From assembly GCA_947252755.1 (NCBI GenBank), contig CAMXWV010000008.1, positions 59,505 through 123,504 on the forward strand: DNA of 64,000 nucleotides, written 5' to 3'. Under the pieces are notes generated by a model. The model was not told the origin of the DNA and did no database searches. It was given only the letters and a program-made list of their open reading frames with translations. This DNA comes from an uncultured Dermabacter sp. GTDB taxonomy: Bacteria; Actinomycetota; Actinomycetes; Actinomycetales; Dermabacteraceae. Position 1 is the first letter of the stretch; every line of letters begins with the position of its first letter. A program made the position numbers and the translations under genes. This document shows, piece after piece, positions 1 through 8,914 of this stretch.

Positions 1-435
1 ATTGTGGATCGTGGCCGTGGGGGTATCGGAATGCACAAGCAGCCATGATTCGCCCTCATCCGCCCACGCCACCTCCTCGATCATGAGGATCTGGTCAGAA
101 ACACCCTGTTCGCGCAGGCACGCGGACACATCGAACGTTGCGGGGTTCTGCAGCGTTCCGGTGTCGATGAGGCGCTGCACCTCCGCGCCAATTGAGTTCT
201 CACTGAGCACCGGCAGCCCGCCCGGACTCAAAGACGAGCGCTCAGTGCTGTCTGTCATGGACACGCTTGCCGAATTCGAGGTTTGGGAGGCAACGCTCAG
301 CGCCCAGGACAGGATCACCCCGAGCGCAGCGGCGCTCAGCACGAGCAGCACCATGATCTCCGGCGGCATTCCAAACGTGCGCTTGAGCAGAACACGGGAG
401 CGGCGCTCCCGCAGCGGACCTCCCAAGCGCCCCAT
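1..435 (-). CDS. Single-pass membrane protein, 3' end outside window
   Basis: An open frame of 145 codons runs from an ATG at 435 off the left edge with no stop. It starts only 4 bp after the stop of the pseudokinase gene, so it is almost certainly co-transcribed and translationally close-coupled. The N-terminal 24 residues are basic (several Arg, Lys), followed by one hydrophobic segment at about residues 25-47 (IMVLLVLSAAALGVILSWAL) and then a polar Ser/Thr-rich external part. The only Cys visible lies around residue 112 (SACLREQG). I do not recognise a family. In mycobacteria the genes after mviN are sigM and an anti-sigma factor, but nothing here resembles those. Envelope function is inferred only from the operon. 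Confidence 0.7.
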   Translation of the reverse strand, partial: MGRLGGPLRERRSRVLLKRTFGMPPEIMVLLVLSAAALGVILSWALSVASQTSNSASVSMTDSTERSSLSPGGLPVLSENSIGAEVQRLIDTGTLQNPATFDVSACLREQGVSDQILMIEEVAWADEGESWLLVHSDTPTATIHN

Positions 436-439
436 CGGA

Positions 440-2758
440 CTACTTCACCTCGATCGCGGACACCTCAGCGCGGAATCCGCCATCAGCTGGGGGAAGCTCC
501 GTGATCCACAGCATCACCTTGTCCGCGTCAACCGGCTTCTCCGGCTTCAGACTGACCGGCTCCGACCCCTTGAACGGGGCATTCGCCAGCACATCGCCCG
601 GCTCCCCGTTCGGACCCACGGTGCGCAGCTCCACGTTGCCGCCATCACCCGTCCCACCGGTCACCACCACTTCGCTGACCGGCGCCTTCTCCTTCAGAGA
701 CAGCTCAATGCCCATCCCGTTGCGAAGGCCCCCGTAGCTGGACGAGTTGTACCGCTGTGTGGTCCACGCGCCACCGTTGTTGATCCGTTCGGCCCGCTCA
801 GGTTTATCCGCCTTCGCGGGATCCTCCGGGTACACGATCGCAATATCGGTCAGCTCCGGTTTCACGGCCGGGGCCGCGTCGGCGGTATCCTCCGCTGCGG
901 CTGGGGATGCGTCCGCTGACGGGGAGGCAGCCGCCGACGCATTCTCCTTCGACGTGGTGCTCACCTCACGCTCACGCCCCACTGACGTGAGGTTGTTGAT
1001 CGCAAGAAACAGGCACAGAGCGGCCAGCACAGCCGCGGCGATGAGGATGATCCGGGCCCGATTCCCGCCACCGCCACTGGTACCCAGATGGCGGGGTTCA
1101 TCCGAAGCCATCGCCACACCTACCACGTCCCGCAGCAGGGAGGACGAGCCCTGATCATCATCCAGATTCGCATCGGGACCGGGCTGCTCGGTCAAAGAAT
1201 GCTGCCGGCCCGGGATCAGGATCGCCGGCGTCGGCTCATCCGACTGCTCCTCAGAAGCGGGCACCGCGGACGGCGGAACAATGGCCGGCCGGCGTGCCGC
1301 AACGGTGTCAGCGTCCGCATTGATCGGAATGATCTGTGCATCTGCGGGCTCCGCGCCGGTGGGGTCAGCATCGGCCACAACGGGTTCGCCGTGCTCATCG
1401 AGCACCTCATCCTCGTCGAGCTCCTCCGCCATGGACGTGGTGCGCCCAGCGATTCGCAGCGGACCGGTTGCGGCAATCATGCGGGCCGTGTCCTCATCAA
1501 GGCCGGCGGAGGCATCGGAACGGCTGGAGTGGCGGGTGGAGCCCACCACTGCGTCACCCCAGCGATCACCAGCGCCCACAGCACCGCTCACGCCCGCAGC
1601 GCCTGCCGCACCGTGAGCGCCCGCGGCACCGTCAGCATTCGCACCGCTATCCGCGCCCGATTCCGCGGGCTCAGCTGCTTCGGACTCAGCGGCGCCGGGC
1701 TCGGACGCTTCGGCTTCACCAGCCCCGGATTCAGCCGCTCCTGAGTCAGCCGCGTCGGATTCAGGTGCGCCGGGCACGGAGGCCCCAGGCTCAATCGTCG
1801 CGGTGTCAGCCGTGACAGCATTCTCCGCAGCACCAGCGGGGCGTCGAACCTCCTCCAGCCGCTCGGCGCTCAGCGGCTGCGGAGCCGGCGCATGCTGCTC
1901 CGGGTCAAACGCTTCCAGCGTGACCGGAAGCGACTGCCACGGCGTCAGATCCGCCTCAATGTCCTGCACCTCATAGACCGGGTCCCCGGTCTGAGCCGCG
2001 GTATAGGTCAGGGCGGTGCGGGTGATCGCAGCCAAATCCTCCGGCACCGTACGCGCGGACACCAGGCGCGGATCCACCACATCGGGACCACCGAAGAACG
2101 AGCTGTCCCGACCGGTGAGCGCCACAAACAGCACCCGGCCCAGGCCGCGAGCATCCGGATCCACAGCACCGGGCTCACCCTGACCGTAACCGATGCCCTC
2201 ACCCGCGCTGAGCGCAACCAGCTCCCCTTCGGTGAGCGCTGCCGCTTCAATGCCCGCGCCGATCAGCACCACCCGGTCGGACTCCACATCCACAAACACT
2301 CGGCGCTCATCCAGAAGCCGATGCGTGATGCCCTTGCGGCGAGCAAGCTCCAGAGCCTGCGCGGTCCGACCCGCAATCGTGCGCGCAGTCTCCGCCCGCA
2401 GCGCCTGATCGGCGGCCATATCGGCGAGCGAGCTCACACCCGGGTCCGCCACCAGCGTCAGGCTGATCGGCTGCCCATCAGCATCGGTGCTCTCCAGCAC
2501 CTCCACGATCTCTGCCAGGGACGGATCGGTGACGAGTGCGGCCCGACGGGACGCATCGGCCGCGTCGGCAGCATGAGGACCCCGCACCACGAACACCAGC
2601 AGAGCCTCACCATCCGCCCCGCGCCCCAGATGCCAGGTGGCCGCCGGTGACGGGTGCTCCGGCAGCAGAAGATCAGACGGCGCCTCCGGCTCACCGTCCA
2701 GTCCCGGCACCAGCGTCACGCGAGCGAGGACATCCTCCAGGGAGCTCATCTCAGCCAC
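440..2758 (-). CDS. MurJ-associated pseudokinase with TM segment and extracellular discoidin-like domain
   Basis: 772 aa. The start is GTG at 2758, preceded by AAGGTG at good spacing; an ATG three codons later is the alternative. Residues about 30-290 resemble a degenerate protein-kinase fold (region around ARRKGITHRLLDERRVFVD corresponds to the catalytic-loop area, without an HRD...DFG set that I can see). Residues about 310-400 are an Ala/Glu/Ser/Pro-rich low-complexity linker. One TM helix lies near residue 565 (IILIAAAVLAALCLFLAI). The C-terminal 120 residues (NNGGAW...SYGGLRNGMGIEL) look like the sugar-binding-like external domain. In Mycobacterium tuberculosis these domains are fused to the C-terminus of MviN (Rv3910), where the pseudokinase recruits FhaA. 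Here they form a separate gene directly downstream of murJ, so a role in regulating lipid II export is likely. Confidence 0.8.
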   Translation of the reverse strand: MAEMSSLEDVLARVTLVPGLDGEPEAPSDLLLPEHPSPAATWHLGRGADGEALLVFVVRGPHAADAADASRRAALVTDPSLAEIVEVLESTDADGQPISLTLVADPGVSSLADMAADQALRAETARTIAGRTAQALELARRKGITHRLLDERRVFVDVESDRVVLIGAGIEAAALTEGELVALSAGEGIGYGQGEPGAVDPDARGLGRVLFVALTGRDSSFFGGPDVVDPRLVSARTVPEDLAAITRTALTYTAAQTGDPVYEVQDIEADLTPWQSLPVTLEAFDPEQHAPAPQPLSAERLEEVRRPAGAAENAVTADTATIEPGASVPGAPESDAADSGAAESGAGEAEASEPGAAESEAAEPAESGADSGANADGAAGAHGAAGAAGVSGAVGAGDRWGDAVVGSTRHSSRSDASAGLDEDTARMIAATGPLRIAGRTTSMAEELDEDEVLDEHGEPVVADADPTGAEPADAQIIPINADADTVAARRPAIVPPSAVPASEEQSDEPTPAILIPGRQHSLTEQPGPDANLDDDQGSSSLLRDVVGVAMASDEPRHLGTSGGGGNRARIILIAAAVLAALCLFLAINNLTSVGREREVSTTSKENASAAASPSADASPAAAEDTADAAPAVKPELTDIAIVYPEDPAKADKPERAERINNGGAWTTQRYNSSSYGGLRNGMGIELSLKEKAPVSEVVVTGGTGDGGNVELRTVGPNGEPGDVLANAPFKGSEPVSLKPEKPVDADKVMLWITELPPADGGFRAEVSAIEVK

Positions 2759-2861
2759 TCAGTCACCTTCGCTTCAGTCTCGTCTCACCCCACTCGGGAG
2801 AGTCTCCATCGTAAACGCACGCCGCACAGAACCCGAGCGCGCCCGCCGGCCCGGTCGCGGA

Positions 2862-4535
2862 TCACCGCCGCAGGCGGCGCATCACCGTGCTCCACGCCGC
2901 ACGGATCTCCTCCACGCCCAGCAGATGCGCCACACCCGCATACACCGCGGTCATGACCGTCCCGATCACACCGCCCACAATCACCGCAACCGGCCGGGAA
3001 TGCCAGGTCAGATCCCCCGCACCCATCAGCAGCAGCGCCCCCACCGCGCCCGACGCAAGCGTTGCGATCATCAGGCAGATGAACGTGGCCGTGGTGCGGC
3101 TGCCAGAGGTCATCTCCACCCCCAGCCCGGCAAGCTTTCGGCGCAGCATGCCAAGCCCCACCAGCCACGCCACAAGCGTGCCAAGACTGGTCACCGCGGT
3201 GGCGGTTGCCGTGGCATACAGCGGATCCACCCACAGCCGAATCGGAATCACGGCCAGGGCGGAGACCACCAGAATCGGAATCTGCACCAGGAAGCTCATC
3301 CGCGCATCCTCATAGGCGTAGAAGAACCGCTTCATCAGGTACAGGGACGCGAACGGCAGCAGCCCCAGCATGTACCCGGTCAGCACCAGGCCGTTCGCCT
3401 CAGCGGAAATGCGGGAGGTGCCGCCCACAGCCACCCACATCATCGGCGCTGCCAGCACGCTGAACACCACTGTGCACAGCAGCATCGGCACCATCAGCAC
3501 TCGACCCATCGCCGTGTACTCCGCGTATGCCTGAGCGTGCTCACCGTCGCGTGCATGCCGCGAAATTGCGGAGAACACACTGGTCACGAGCGCCACCACA
3601 ATGATTCCCTGCGGAATCATGAACACCGTGTAGGACAGGTCCAAACTCGCCAGGCCCGCGTAGCGCGAAGCCTCCTCCAGCTTCCCGGCGCCCTGCAGCT
3701 CAGCGGTGGCGCGCACCGCGCCAGCGGACGCCCAGCGTGTGGTGAACACGCCGAGCTGCCCCAGAACCAGCATGCCCAGCGTCCACGCGCCAAGCTTGCC
3801 GAGGGTGCGCAGCCCAAGGCCCCTGAACCCCCACTTCAGGCGGATCCGCAGCCCGATCCGGTACGTCCAGTACCACAGGAACAGCCCCTGCACGAGCGAG
3901 CCGAACAGCTGAGCGCCCGCAAGCGTGAAGACCATCGGCCACGTCCACGCCTCGGGATCCGGCTGGCTGCCCCACACCACGAAGAACAGCACGGACAGCA
4001 GGATCGCCGCCAGATTGTTCAGCGCCGGCGCCCACTGGAACGGCCCAAAGCTCTCATGCGCGTTCAGGATCTGCCCGAACATCACATACATCGCACTGGT
4101 CAGCATCTGCGGCAGCAGGAAATACGCCAGTGTGGTGGCGGCGCGCATCGTCACCGGGTCCAGGTTCGAGTTCGCCACCACCAGCAGCACATTCACCAGC
4201 AGCATGCTGATCGCGGTCAGCCCGCCCGTCACCAGCAGCACCAGCGTCACCAGGCGGGACATGTAGTCACTGCCCCCGTCCGGGCGGTCCATTGCGCGCA
4301 CGATCGCCGGCACCAGAATGGCGTTTAGCGTGCCGCCGCCGATCAGGATCCACAGTGAACTCGGCAGGATGTTCGCCGAGCTGAACGCGTTGAACGCGAT
4401 CGTGCCGGTGCCGCCCATCACCATGCCGAGCATGAAGTTGCGAACAAAGCCGAGCAGACGGGAGAACAGCGACCCGGCCGCCATCAGCGCAGAGGCGCGG
4501 ATGCGCAGGGAACGATTCGACGAAGCAGCAGTCAC
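2862..4535 (-). CDS. murJ: MurJ, lipid II flippase (MviN family)
   Basis: 557 aa, the usual length for MurJ. Start GTG at 4535; no strong ribosome site is visible. The N-terminus has the family signature (AAGSLFSRLLGFVRNFMLG), followed by about 14 hydrophobic segments across the whole length and a short basic tail (RRLRR). MurJ moves the lipid-linked peptidoglycan precursor lipid II across the cytoplasmic membrane. The gene sits between a DUF6049 protein and the pseudokinase, the conserved arrangement near the origin of Actinobacteria. Unlike the mycobacterial MviN it ends after the transport domain, since the kinase-like part is encoded separately downstream. Confidence 0.95.
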   Translation of the reverse strand: MTAASSNRSLRIRASALMAAGSLFSRLLGFVRNFMLGMVMGGTGTIAFNAFSSANILPSSLWILIGGGTLNAILVPAIVRAMDRPDGGSDYMSRLVTLVLLVTGGLTAISMLLVNVLLVVANSNLDPVTMRAATTLAYFLLPQMLTSAMYVMFGQILNAHESFGPFQWAPALNNLAAILLSVLFFVVWGSQPDPEAWTWPMVFTLAGAQLFGSLVQGLFLWYWTYRIGLRIRLKWGFRGLGLRTLGKLGAWTLGMLVLGQLGVFTTRWASAGAVRATAELQGAGKLEEASRYAGLASLDLSYTVFMIPQGIIVVALVTSVFSAISRHARDGEHAQAYAEYTAMGRVLMVPMLLCTVVFSVLAAPMMWVAVGGTSRISAEANGLVLTGYMLGLLPFASLYLMKRFFYAYEDARMSFLVQIPILVVSALAVIPIRLWVDPLYATATATAVTSLGTLVAWLVGLGMLRRKLAGLGVEMTSGSRTTATFICLMIATLASGAVGALLLMGAGDLTWHSRPVAVIVGGVIGTVMTAVYAGVAHLLGVEEIRAAWSTVMRRLRR

Positions 4536-4606
4536 AGGCGGATCAGTCTCTCTCCACAGGCTGTGGGTTCGGGGCGGGCGGTGGGCCCGGGCGGCTCATG
4601 GCGGGC

Positions 4607-7051
4607 TCAGTCATGCACAATCGGCTCCGGAGCCTTGATGCCGGGACTGCGCGCGTCGGACATGCCCTTGCGGCGGCTCGCTCGCACCACCCCGGCCACC
4701 ACCAGCAGCGCCATCGCGATTACCACCACCAGCGTGGTGCGGTTCTCCCAGGCGGGGTTCGCCCGCACCTGCACGGAGCGCGTCTCAAACGGCGTGGCAC
4801 CCGACGGGGTGGCCAGCTCCACTGTCATCGTCAGGTCCCCATTGGCGATCGCTTCGATCGGAACGGTCACAGTGCTCTGCCCCCGCGCAGGAACCGTCAC
4901 CGCAGAAGGCTTATCCGGCAGCCGCACGATCCGCTTGGACACGCTGACCCGCGGAGTCACCGTCACAGGAGTATCCGAACGGTTGGTGATCGTCAGCGGC
5001 ACCCCAGCGGAATCCGACACCAGGTTGTAGCTCGACGCGGTCGAAATGGACACCGATTCCACAGCCGTCATCGAGGACTCCACCCCGATCTCCGCCAGCC
5101 GAGCGGCCGCCCCCGGATTCGCCGCTATCGGCGTGGATGCGCTGCCGAACACAGCGAGCAGGGACGCGTTCGCGAGCTGCGGGTCCCGGTAGGCGCTGCG
5201 CACCTCCATCAGAGTCTGCGCGGATGCGCCGCCAGCGGTGACCACATCGTTATCCACGCTCAAACGCTGCGCCGGCTCCGTCAGCATCCTCACCTGCCCC
5301 TGCTCGGTCATCGTGGTGGGATGCACCTCGCGGCTCGGACCGTTCCACAGCGGCTGCGTCTCGTCATCACCCCACAGCTGCTGAGTGCCGTTGCCCGCCT
5401 TCGCATCCGCCAGCAGCCGCTCGGTGGGCACCGGCTCCACCCAGGACGCTTCACCCAGCGCATCCACCACCGCAGTCTCCATCGCCGGGTCCAGGTTCGC
5501 AGTGGGGTTCGGAGCGATCAGCAGGTTCCGCCGCGCATTCGTGGACTGTCCCGCCACCACAGACGTATCCGCCAGCACCCGCTGACGCACCAGAATCGGA
5601 TCGGTGGTCTCAGCGGACTGCTGCGCAAGCGTGGTCAGCGGCAGGTCATAGCCGAGCAGCGGAAACGCCCCCGTGCCATCGGAGGCAGCCGCCAGCTGAC
5701 CGTGAGCGCTCGGTGTTGCCTGCGGATCCGGAATCGACCGCATTGACTCCGCCGGCACAATCGCAGTGGATGCCCCCGCATCCTGGATTGCTCGCACCCG
5801 CTCCGCGGTCACCTGCTCCGGTGTCACATACACGGCGCTGCCCTGCGGGGTGACGCCGCGGCTCTCCAGCACCCGATCAGACTCGTCAGCCGCCGCATGG
5901 GACAGATCAGTGGAGCCGGTTGCCACCTCGGGAGCAAGCTGCCCGTACGGGGAGGCGAGCACCGTGCGGCCCCCCGCCTGCTCTGCCAGCTGATCCGATG
6001 CCTGCTTCGCAGGAGCGCTCTGCGCCCAGCTCTGCCGCGGATCCGCCCACGGGTTCGCATCAGCCGAGGAACCGGCAGGTGCCGTGGTAGGCGTGGACCC
6101 CTCGGCTGTGGAACCAGCGGGCGGGCTCGCTGTGGGCTCAGCCTGGCCCGGCTGAGCCACCGGCACCCCCGCATCCGTCAACAGACTGGACGGCACCGGC
6201 ACCTCCGCCAGCATCGACGGGTCCAGCAGCCAATCCACCTCCGGCCGCGCCGCCAGCTCCAGCCGTGTGGACATGGAGCCGTCCGTCAGCGATTTCGCAT
6301 ACACCGCCGGGTCCGACGCGGCCTGGGCCGGCACATCGGAGCGCACCGGCGTCAGATACGAAACCCCCAGCAGCGGAACCCCGTTCTGCACCGCCTCCTC
6401 CGGGGTCCACACCACGAACGTGCGAAGCGTGCGCTCGCGGACCGGGTTCTCCGCGCTGCCATGCTGCAGGGTGAGAGACACTCGGCGCGGCCCCCACAGC
6501 ACCCCATCCGGTGACAGCTGCAGATCGCTTGCGGGAATGCTCAGGGTGAACACGGCCGTCCCACCGGGGGCAAGATTCTGCGGCGTGGACTGCGCAACCG
6601 AACTGCCTCGTTTCTCCGTGCCCTCCGTCAGCGACCAGGAGGCGAGCGCGGCGCGGTCCGTGGTGCGCGAGCGCAGAATCCCCAGGTCGATTACAGCGCC
6701 CTTCCACTCTTTACGGGAGGTGTTTGTGACCTCTACGGACACCGTGAGCGTGTCGGACGGTGTGAGCGAGGCCGGCCCCATCGAGGTGAGTCGCATCGGC
6801 ACGCCTTCAGCGCTGATCGGTGTGATCGGCCCGGATGTGGGCGCAGCGGGCAGTGCAGTGGCTGAGGCAGCGCCTGGGGTGGCGCCCGGGACGGCGGCTG
6901 GTGAAGCGCTCGGTGCAGCGCTGAGAGCGGCTGAGGCTGACCGGTTAGACTGAACGCCAAGCGCCGGTGCCTGCAAGCCGAAGACCACAGCAGCACACAC
7001 AAGCAGCGCACCCAGGAAGGTGCGCGCTCTCGGACGGCCGGCGGGGGTCAT
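4607..7051 (-). CDS. DUF6049 family exported membrane-anchored protein
   Basis: 814 aa from the ATG at 7051 (MTPAGRPRARTFLGALLV), chosen because it gives a classic signal peptide; the frame remains open up to 7111 but that would overlap the region of the divergent pcnA start. After the signal peptide comes an external region with Ala/Ser/Pro-rich stretches, and the C-terminus has one TM helix (LVVVIAMALLVVAGVV) followed by a basic cytoplasmic tail (RASRRKG). Length, topology and position between pcnA and murJ match Rv3909-like DUF6049 proteins. The biochemical function is unknown; the conserved pairing with murJ suggests cell-envelope assembly. Confidence 0.85.
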   Translation of the reverse strand: MTPAGRPRARTFLGALLVCAAVVFGLQAPALGVQSNRSASAALSAAPSASPAAVPGATPGAASATALPAAPTSGPITPISAEGVPMRLTSMGPASLTPSDTLTVSVEVTNTSRKEWKGAVIDLGILRSRTTDRAALASWSLTEGTEKRGSSVAQSTPQNLAPGGTAVFTLSIPASDLQLSPDGVLWGPRRVSLTLQHGSAENPVRERTLRTFVVWTPEEAVQNGVPLLGVSYLTPVRSDVPAQAASDPAVYAKSLTDGSMSTRLELAARPEVDWLLDPSMLAEVPVPSSLLTDAGVPVAQPGQAEPTASPPAGSTAEGSTPTTAPAGSSADANPWADPRQSWAQSAPAKQASDQLAEQAGGRTVLASPYGQLAPEVATGSTDLSHAAADESDRVLESRGVTPQGSAVYVTPEQVTAERVRAIQDAGASTAIVPAESMRSIPDPQATPSAHGQLAAASDGTGAFPLLGYDLPLTTLAQQSAETTDPILVRQRVLADTSVVAGQSTNARRNLLIAPNPTANLDPAMETAVVDALGEASWVEPVPTERLLADAKAGNGTQQLWGDDETQPLWNGPSREVHPTTMTEQGQVRMLTEPAQRLSVDNDVVTAGGASAQTLMEVRSAYRDPQLANASLLAVFGSASTPIAANPGAAARLAEIGVESSMTAVESVSISTASSYNLVSDSAGVPLTITNRSDTPVTVTPRVSVSKRIVRLPDKPSAVTVPARGQSTVTVPIEAIANGDLTMTVELATPSGATPFETRSVQVRANPAWENRTTLVVVIAMALLVVAGVVRASRRKGMSDARSPGIKAPEPIVHD

Positions 7052-7141
7052 GCCTCCACTGTAGAGCGCCGAGTCTTGAGGACGCCGCGCGCCGATGAGA
7101 AACACGCACACTCATCACATCATGCACACGAAAGGGACCTG

Positions 7142-8602
7142 GTGGCCGAGACCGATCACGACGCCCGCAGCCTTGCCCGCACCCGCGCGGAACGCATGTT
7201 CCAGGCGCTGCCCGCCCAGATCCACGAGCTCGGCCAGCTGTTTGAGGACGCCGGGCACGAACTCGCCCTGGTAGGCGGACCGGTGCGCGATGCGATCCTG
7301 GGCCGCTCCAGCACCGATCTTGACTTCACCACGTCCGCCCGCCCCGACCAGACCGAGGCGATCCTCACCCGGTGGGGCGGCGCCCTCTGGGATATGGGCC
7401 GTGACTTCGGCACGCTTGGTGCGCAGCGGGACGGCATCACCGTGGAGATCACCACCTACCGCACAGAGCAGTACGACCCGTCCTCCCGCAAACCGACCGT
7501 TGCCTACGGCGACACGATCGACGGGGACCTGTCCCGCCGTGACTTCAGCGTCAACGCCATGGCGGTGCGGCTGCCGTCCCTGGAGTTTGTGGACCCCTTC
7601 GGCGGTTTGGCCGATCTTGCCGACGGCGTGCTGCGCACCCCCGTGGATCCCGCGCAGTCCTTTGACGATGACCCGCTGCGCATGATGCGCGCGGTGCGGT
7701 TCACCTCCCAGCTCGGCTTCACCATCGAGGAACACACCGCGCAGGCAATCCGTGACCAGCATGCGCGGATCGGCATCGTCTCCGCTGAACGGGTGCGGGA
7801 TGAGCTGGTGAAGCTGATCAAGGGTGAGCATCCGCGTCGGGGCCTGGAGCAGATGGTGGAGCTGGGGCTTGCCGACCAAGTGCTGCCCGAACTGCCGGCG
7901 CTGCGCCTGGAGATCGACGAGCACCACCATCACAAGGACGTGTACGAACACACGCTGACGGTGCTGGAGCAGGCGATCGACCTGGAATCTCCCGCCGGCA
8001 GCGACGGCCCCTGCCCGGCGCCGGACTTTGTGCTGCGCTTTGCAGCGCTCATGCATGACATCGGCAAACCGGACACGCGCCGCTTCGAAGAAGGCGGCGT
8101 GGTGACCTTCCGCTTCCATGAGGTGGTGGGCGCCCGCATGACGGTGAAGCGGATGAAACAGCTGCGGTTCGACAAAGACACCACCCGTGCGGTGGCCCGG
8201 CTCGTGGAGCTGCACCTGCGCTTCCACGGCTACGCCGACGGCGAATGGACGGACTCCGCGGTGCGCCGGTACGTGACGGATGCGGGCCCGCTGCTGGAGC
8301 GTCTGCACCGACTCACCCGGGCTGACTGCACCACCCGCAATCAGCGAAAAGCAAAGCGACTCTCACGCGCCTACGACGATCTGGAGCGTCGCATCGACGA
8401 GCTTGCGCAGAAGGAGCAGATCGCCTCGATCCGGCCGGACCTCAACGGCCGGGAGATCATGGACCTGCTGGGCATCGAACCCGGACCGGAGGTGGGCGAG
8501 GCGTATGCGCACCTGCTGGAAGTGCGGATGCAGGAGGGCCCCCTGTCCAAGGAGGACGCCGCGCAGCGGCTGCGCACCTGGTGGGCAGAGCGCGCGTCCT
8601 GA
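7142..8602 (+). CDS. pcnA: CCA tRNA nucleotidyltransferase (PcnA/Cca)
   Basis: 486 aa. I chose GTG at 7142 because AAGGGA lies five bases upstream; the frame is open from a TTG at 7076, but those residues do not look like the family. It adds or repairs the 3' CCA of tRNAs. Visible motifs: the nucleotidyltransferase GGPVRD at about residue 45, the metal-binding DLD at about 60, the RRDFSVNAM motif near 135, and an HD-domain motif (MHDIGK) near residue 305 typical of the bacterial HD-containing subfamily. Divergent from the DUF6049 gene, sharing a roughly 90-bp promoter region. The same pair is found in mycobacteria (Rv3907c/Rv3909 area). Confidence 0.93.
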   Translation: MAETDHDARSLARTRAERMFQALPAQIHELGQLFEDAGHELALVGGPVRDAILGRSSTDLDFTTSARPDQTEAILTRWGGALWDMGRDFGTLGAQRDGITVEITTYRTEQYDPSSRKPTVAYGDTIDGDLSRRDFSVNAMAVRLPSLEFVDPFGGLADLADGVLRTPVDPAQSFDDDPLRMMRAVRFTSQLGFTIEEHTAQAIRDQHARIGIVSAERVRDELVKLIKGEHPRRGLEQMVELGLADQVLPELPALRLEIDEHHHHKDVYEHTLTVLEQAIDLESPAGSDGPCPAPDFVLRFAALMHDIGKPDTRRFEEGGVVTFRFHEVVGARMTVKRMKQLRFDKDTTRAVARLVELHLRFHGYADGEWTDSAVRRYVTDAGPLLERLHRLTRADCTTRNQRKAKRLSRAYDDLERRIDELAQKEQIASIRPDLNGREIMDLLGIEPGPEVGEAYAHLLEVRMQEGPLSKEDAAQRLRTWWAERAS

Positions 8603-8914
8603 TCGACTGCGGCACGCGGCCCCGGTTCCGCTGGGCCGGCTCGGCTGCCCCTCTCCTGCTGTTCCGGTTCCGCTGCTCGGCATTGTTATTCCCCCTGCTG
8701 TTCCGCTCCGGCTGTCGCAGCTCCGCCGTTTCCTGCTCAGCAGTGCGGAGTGTGCTCTGCGCGCCTCGGCCTCGACCTGGCGGACCGGTTGTGCAAAGGT
8801 TGTGACAAGCACCGGTGGGCCATTTCCTGACCCACGGGATGGCTCTACGCTGTGGAGATTGCCGATCGGATGCGTCCGCGTCGGCGCTCCTGACCCCGTT
8901 GAGAGGAACCCCGC
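8603..8914. other. Intergenic region between pcnA and the PBP gene
   Basis: About 310 bp without a supported gene. The top strand is pyrimidine-rich and carries degenerate direct copies of CTGTTCCGSTCCGCTG-like units between about 8625 and 8715. A weak promoter for the following gene could lie around 8834-8861 (TTCCTG, TACGCT) but the match is poor. No convincing terminator was seen. Confidence 0.4.

Noticed and set aside
2637..4328. 563-codon plus-strand frame opposite murJ
   Set aside because: Arg/His/Gln-rich translation of the complement of a clear MurJ gene; no ribosome site and no family features.
7115..8308. 397-codon minus-strand frame opposite pcnA
   Set aside because: Shadow of the CCA-adding enzyme, produced by high-GC third-position bias.
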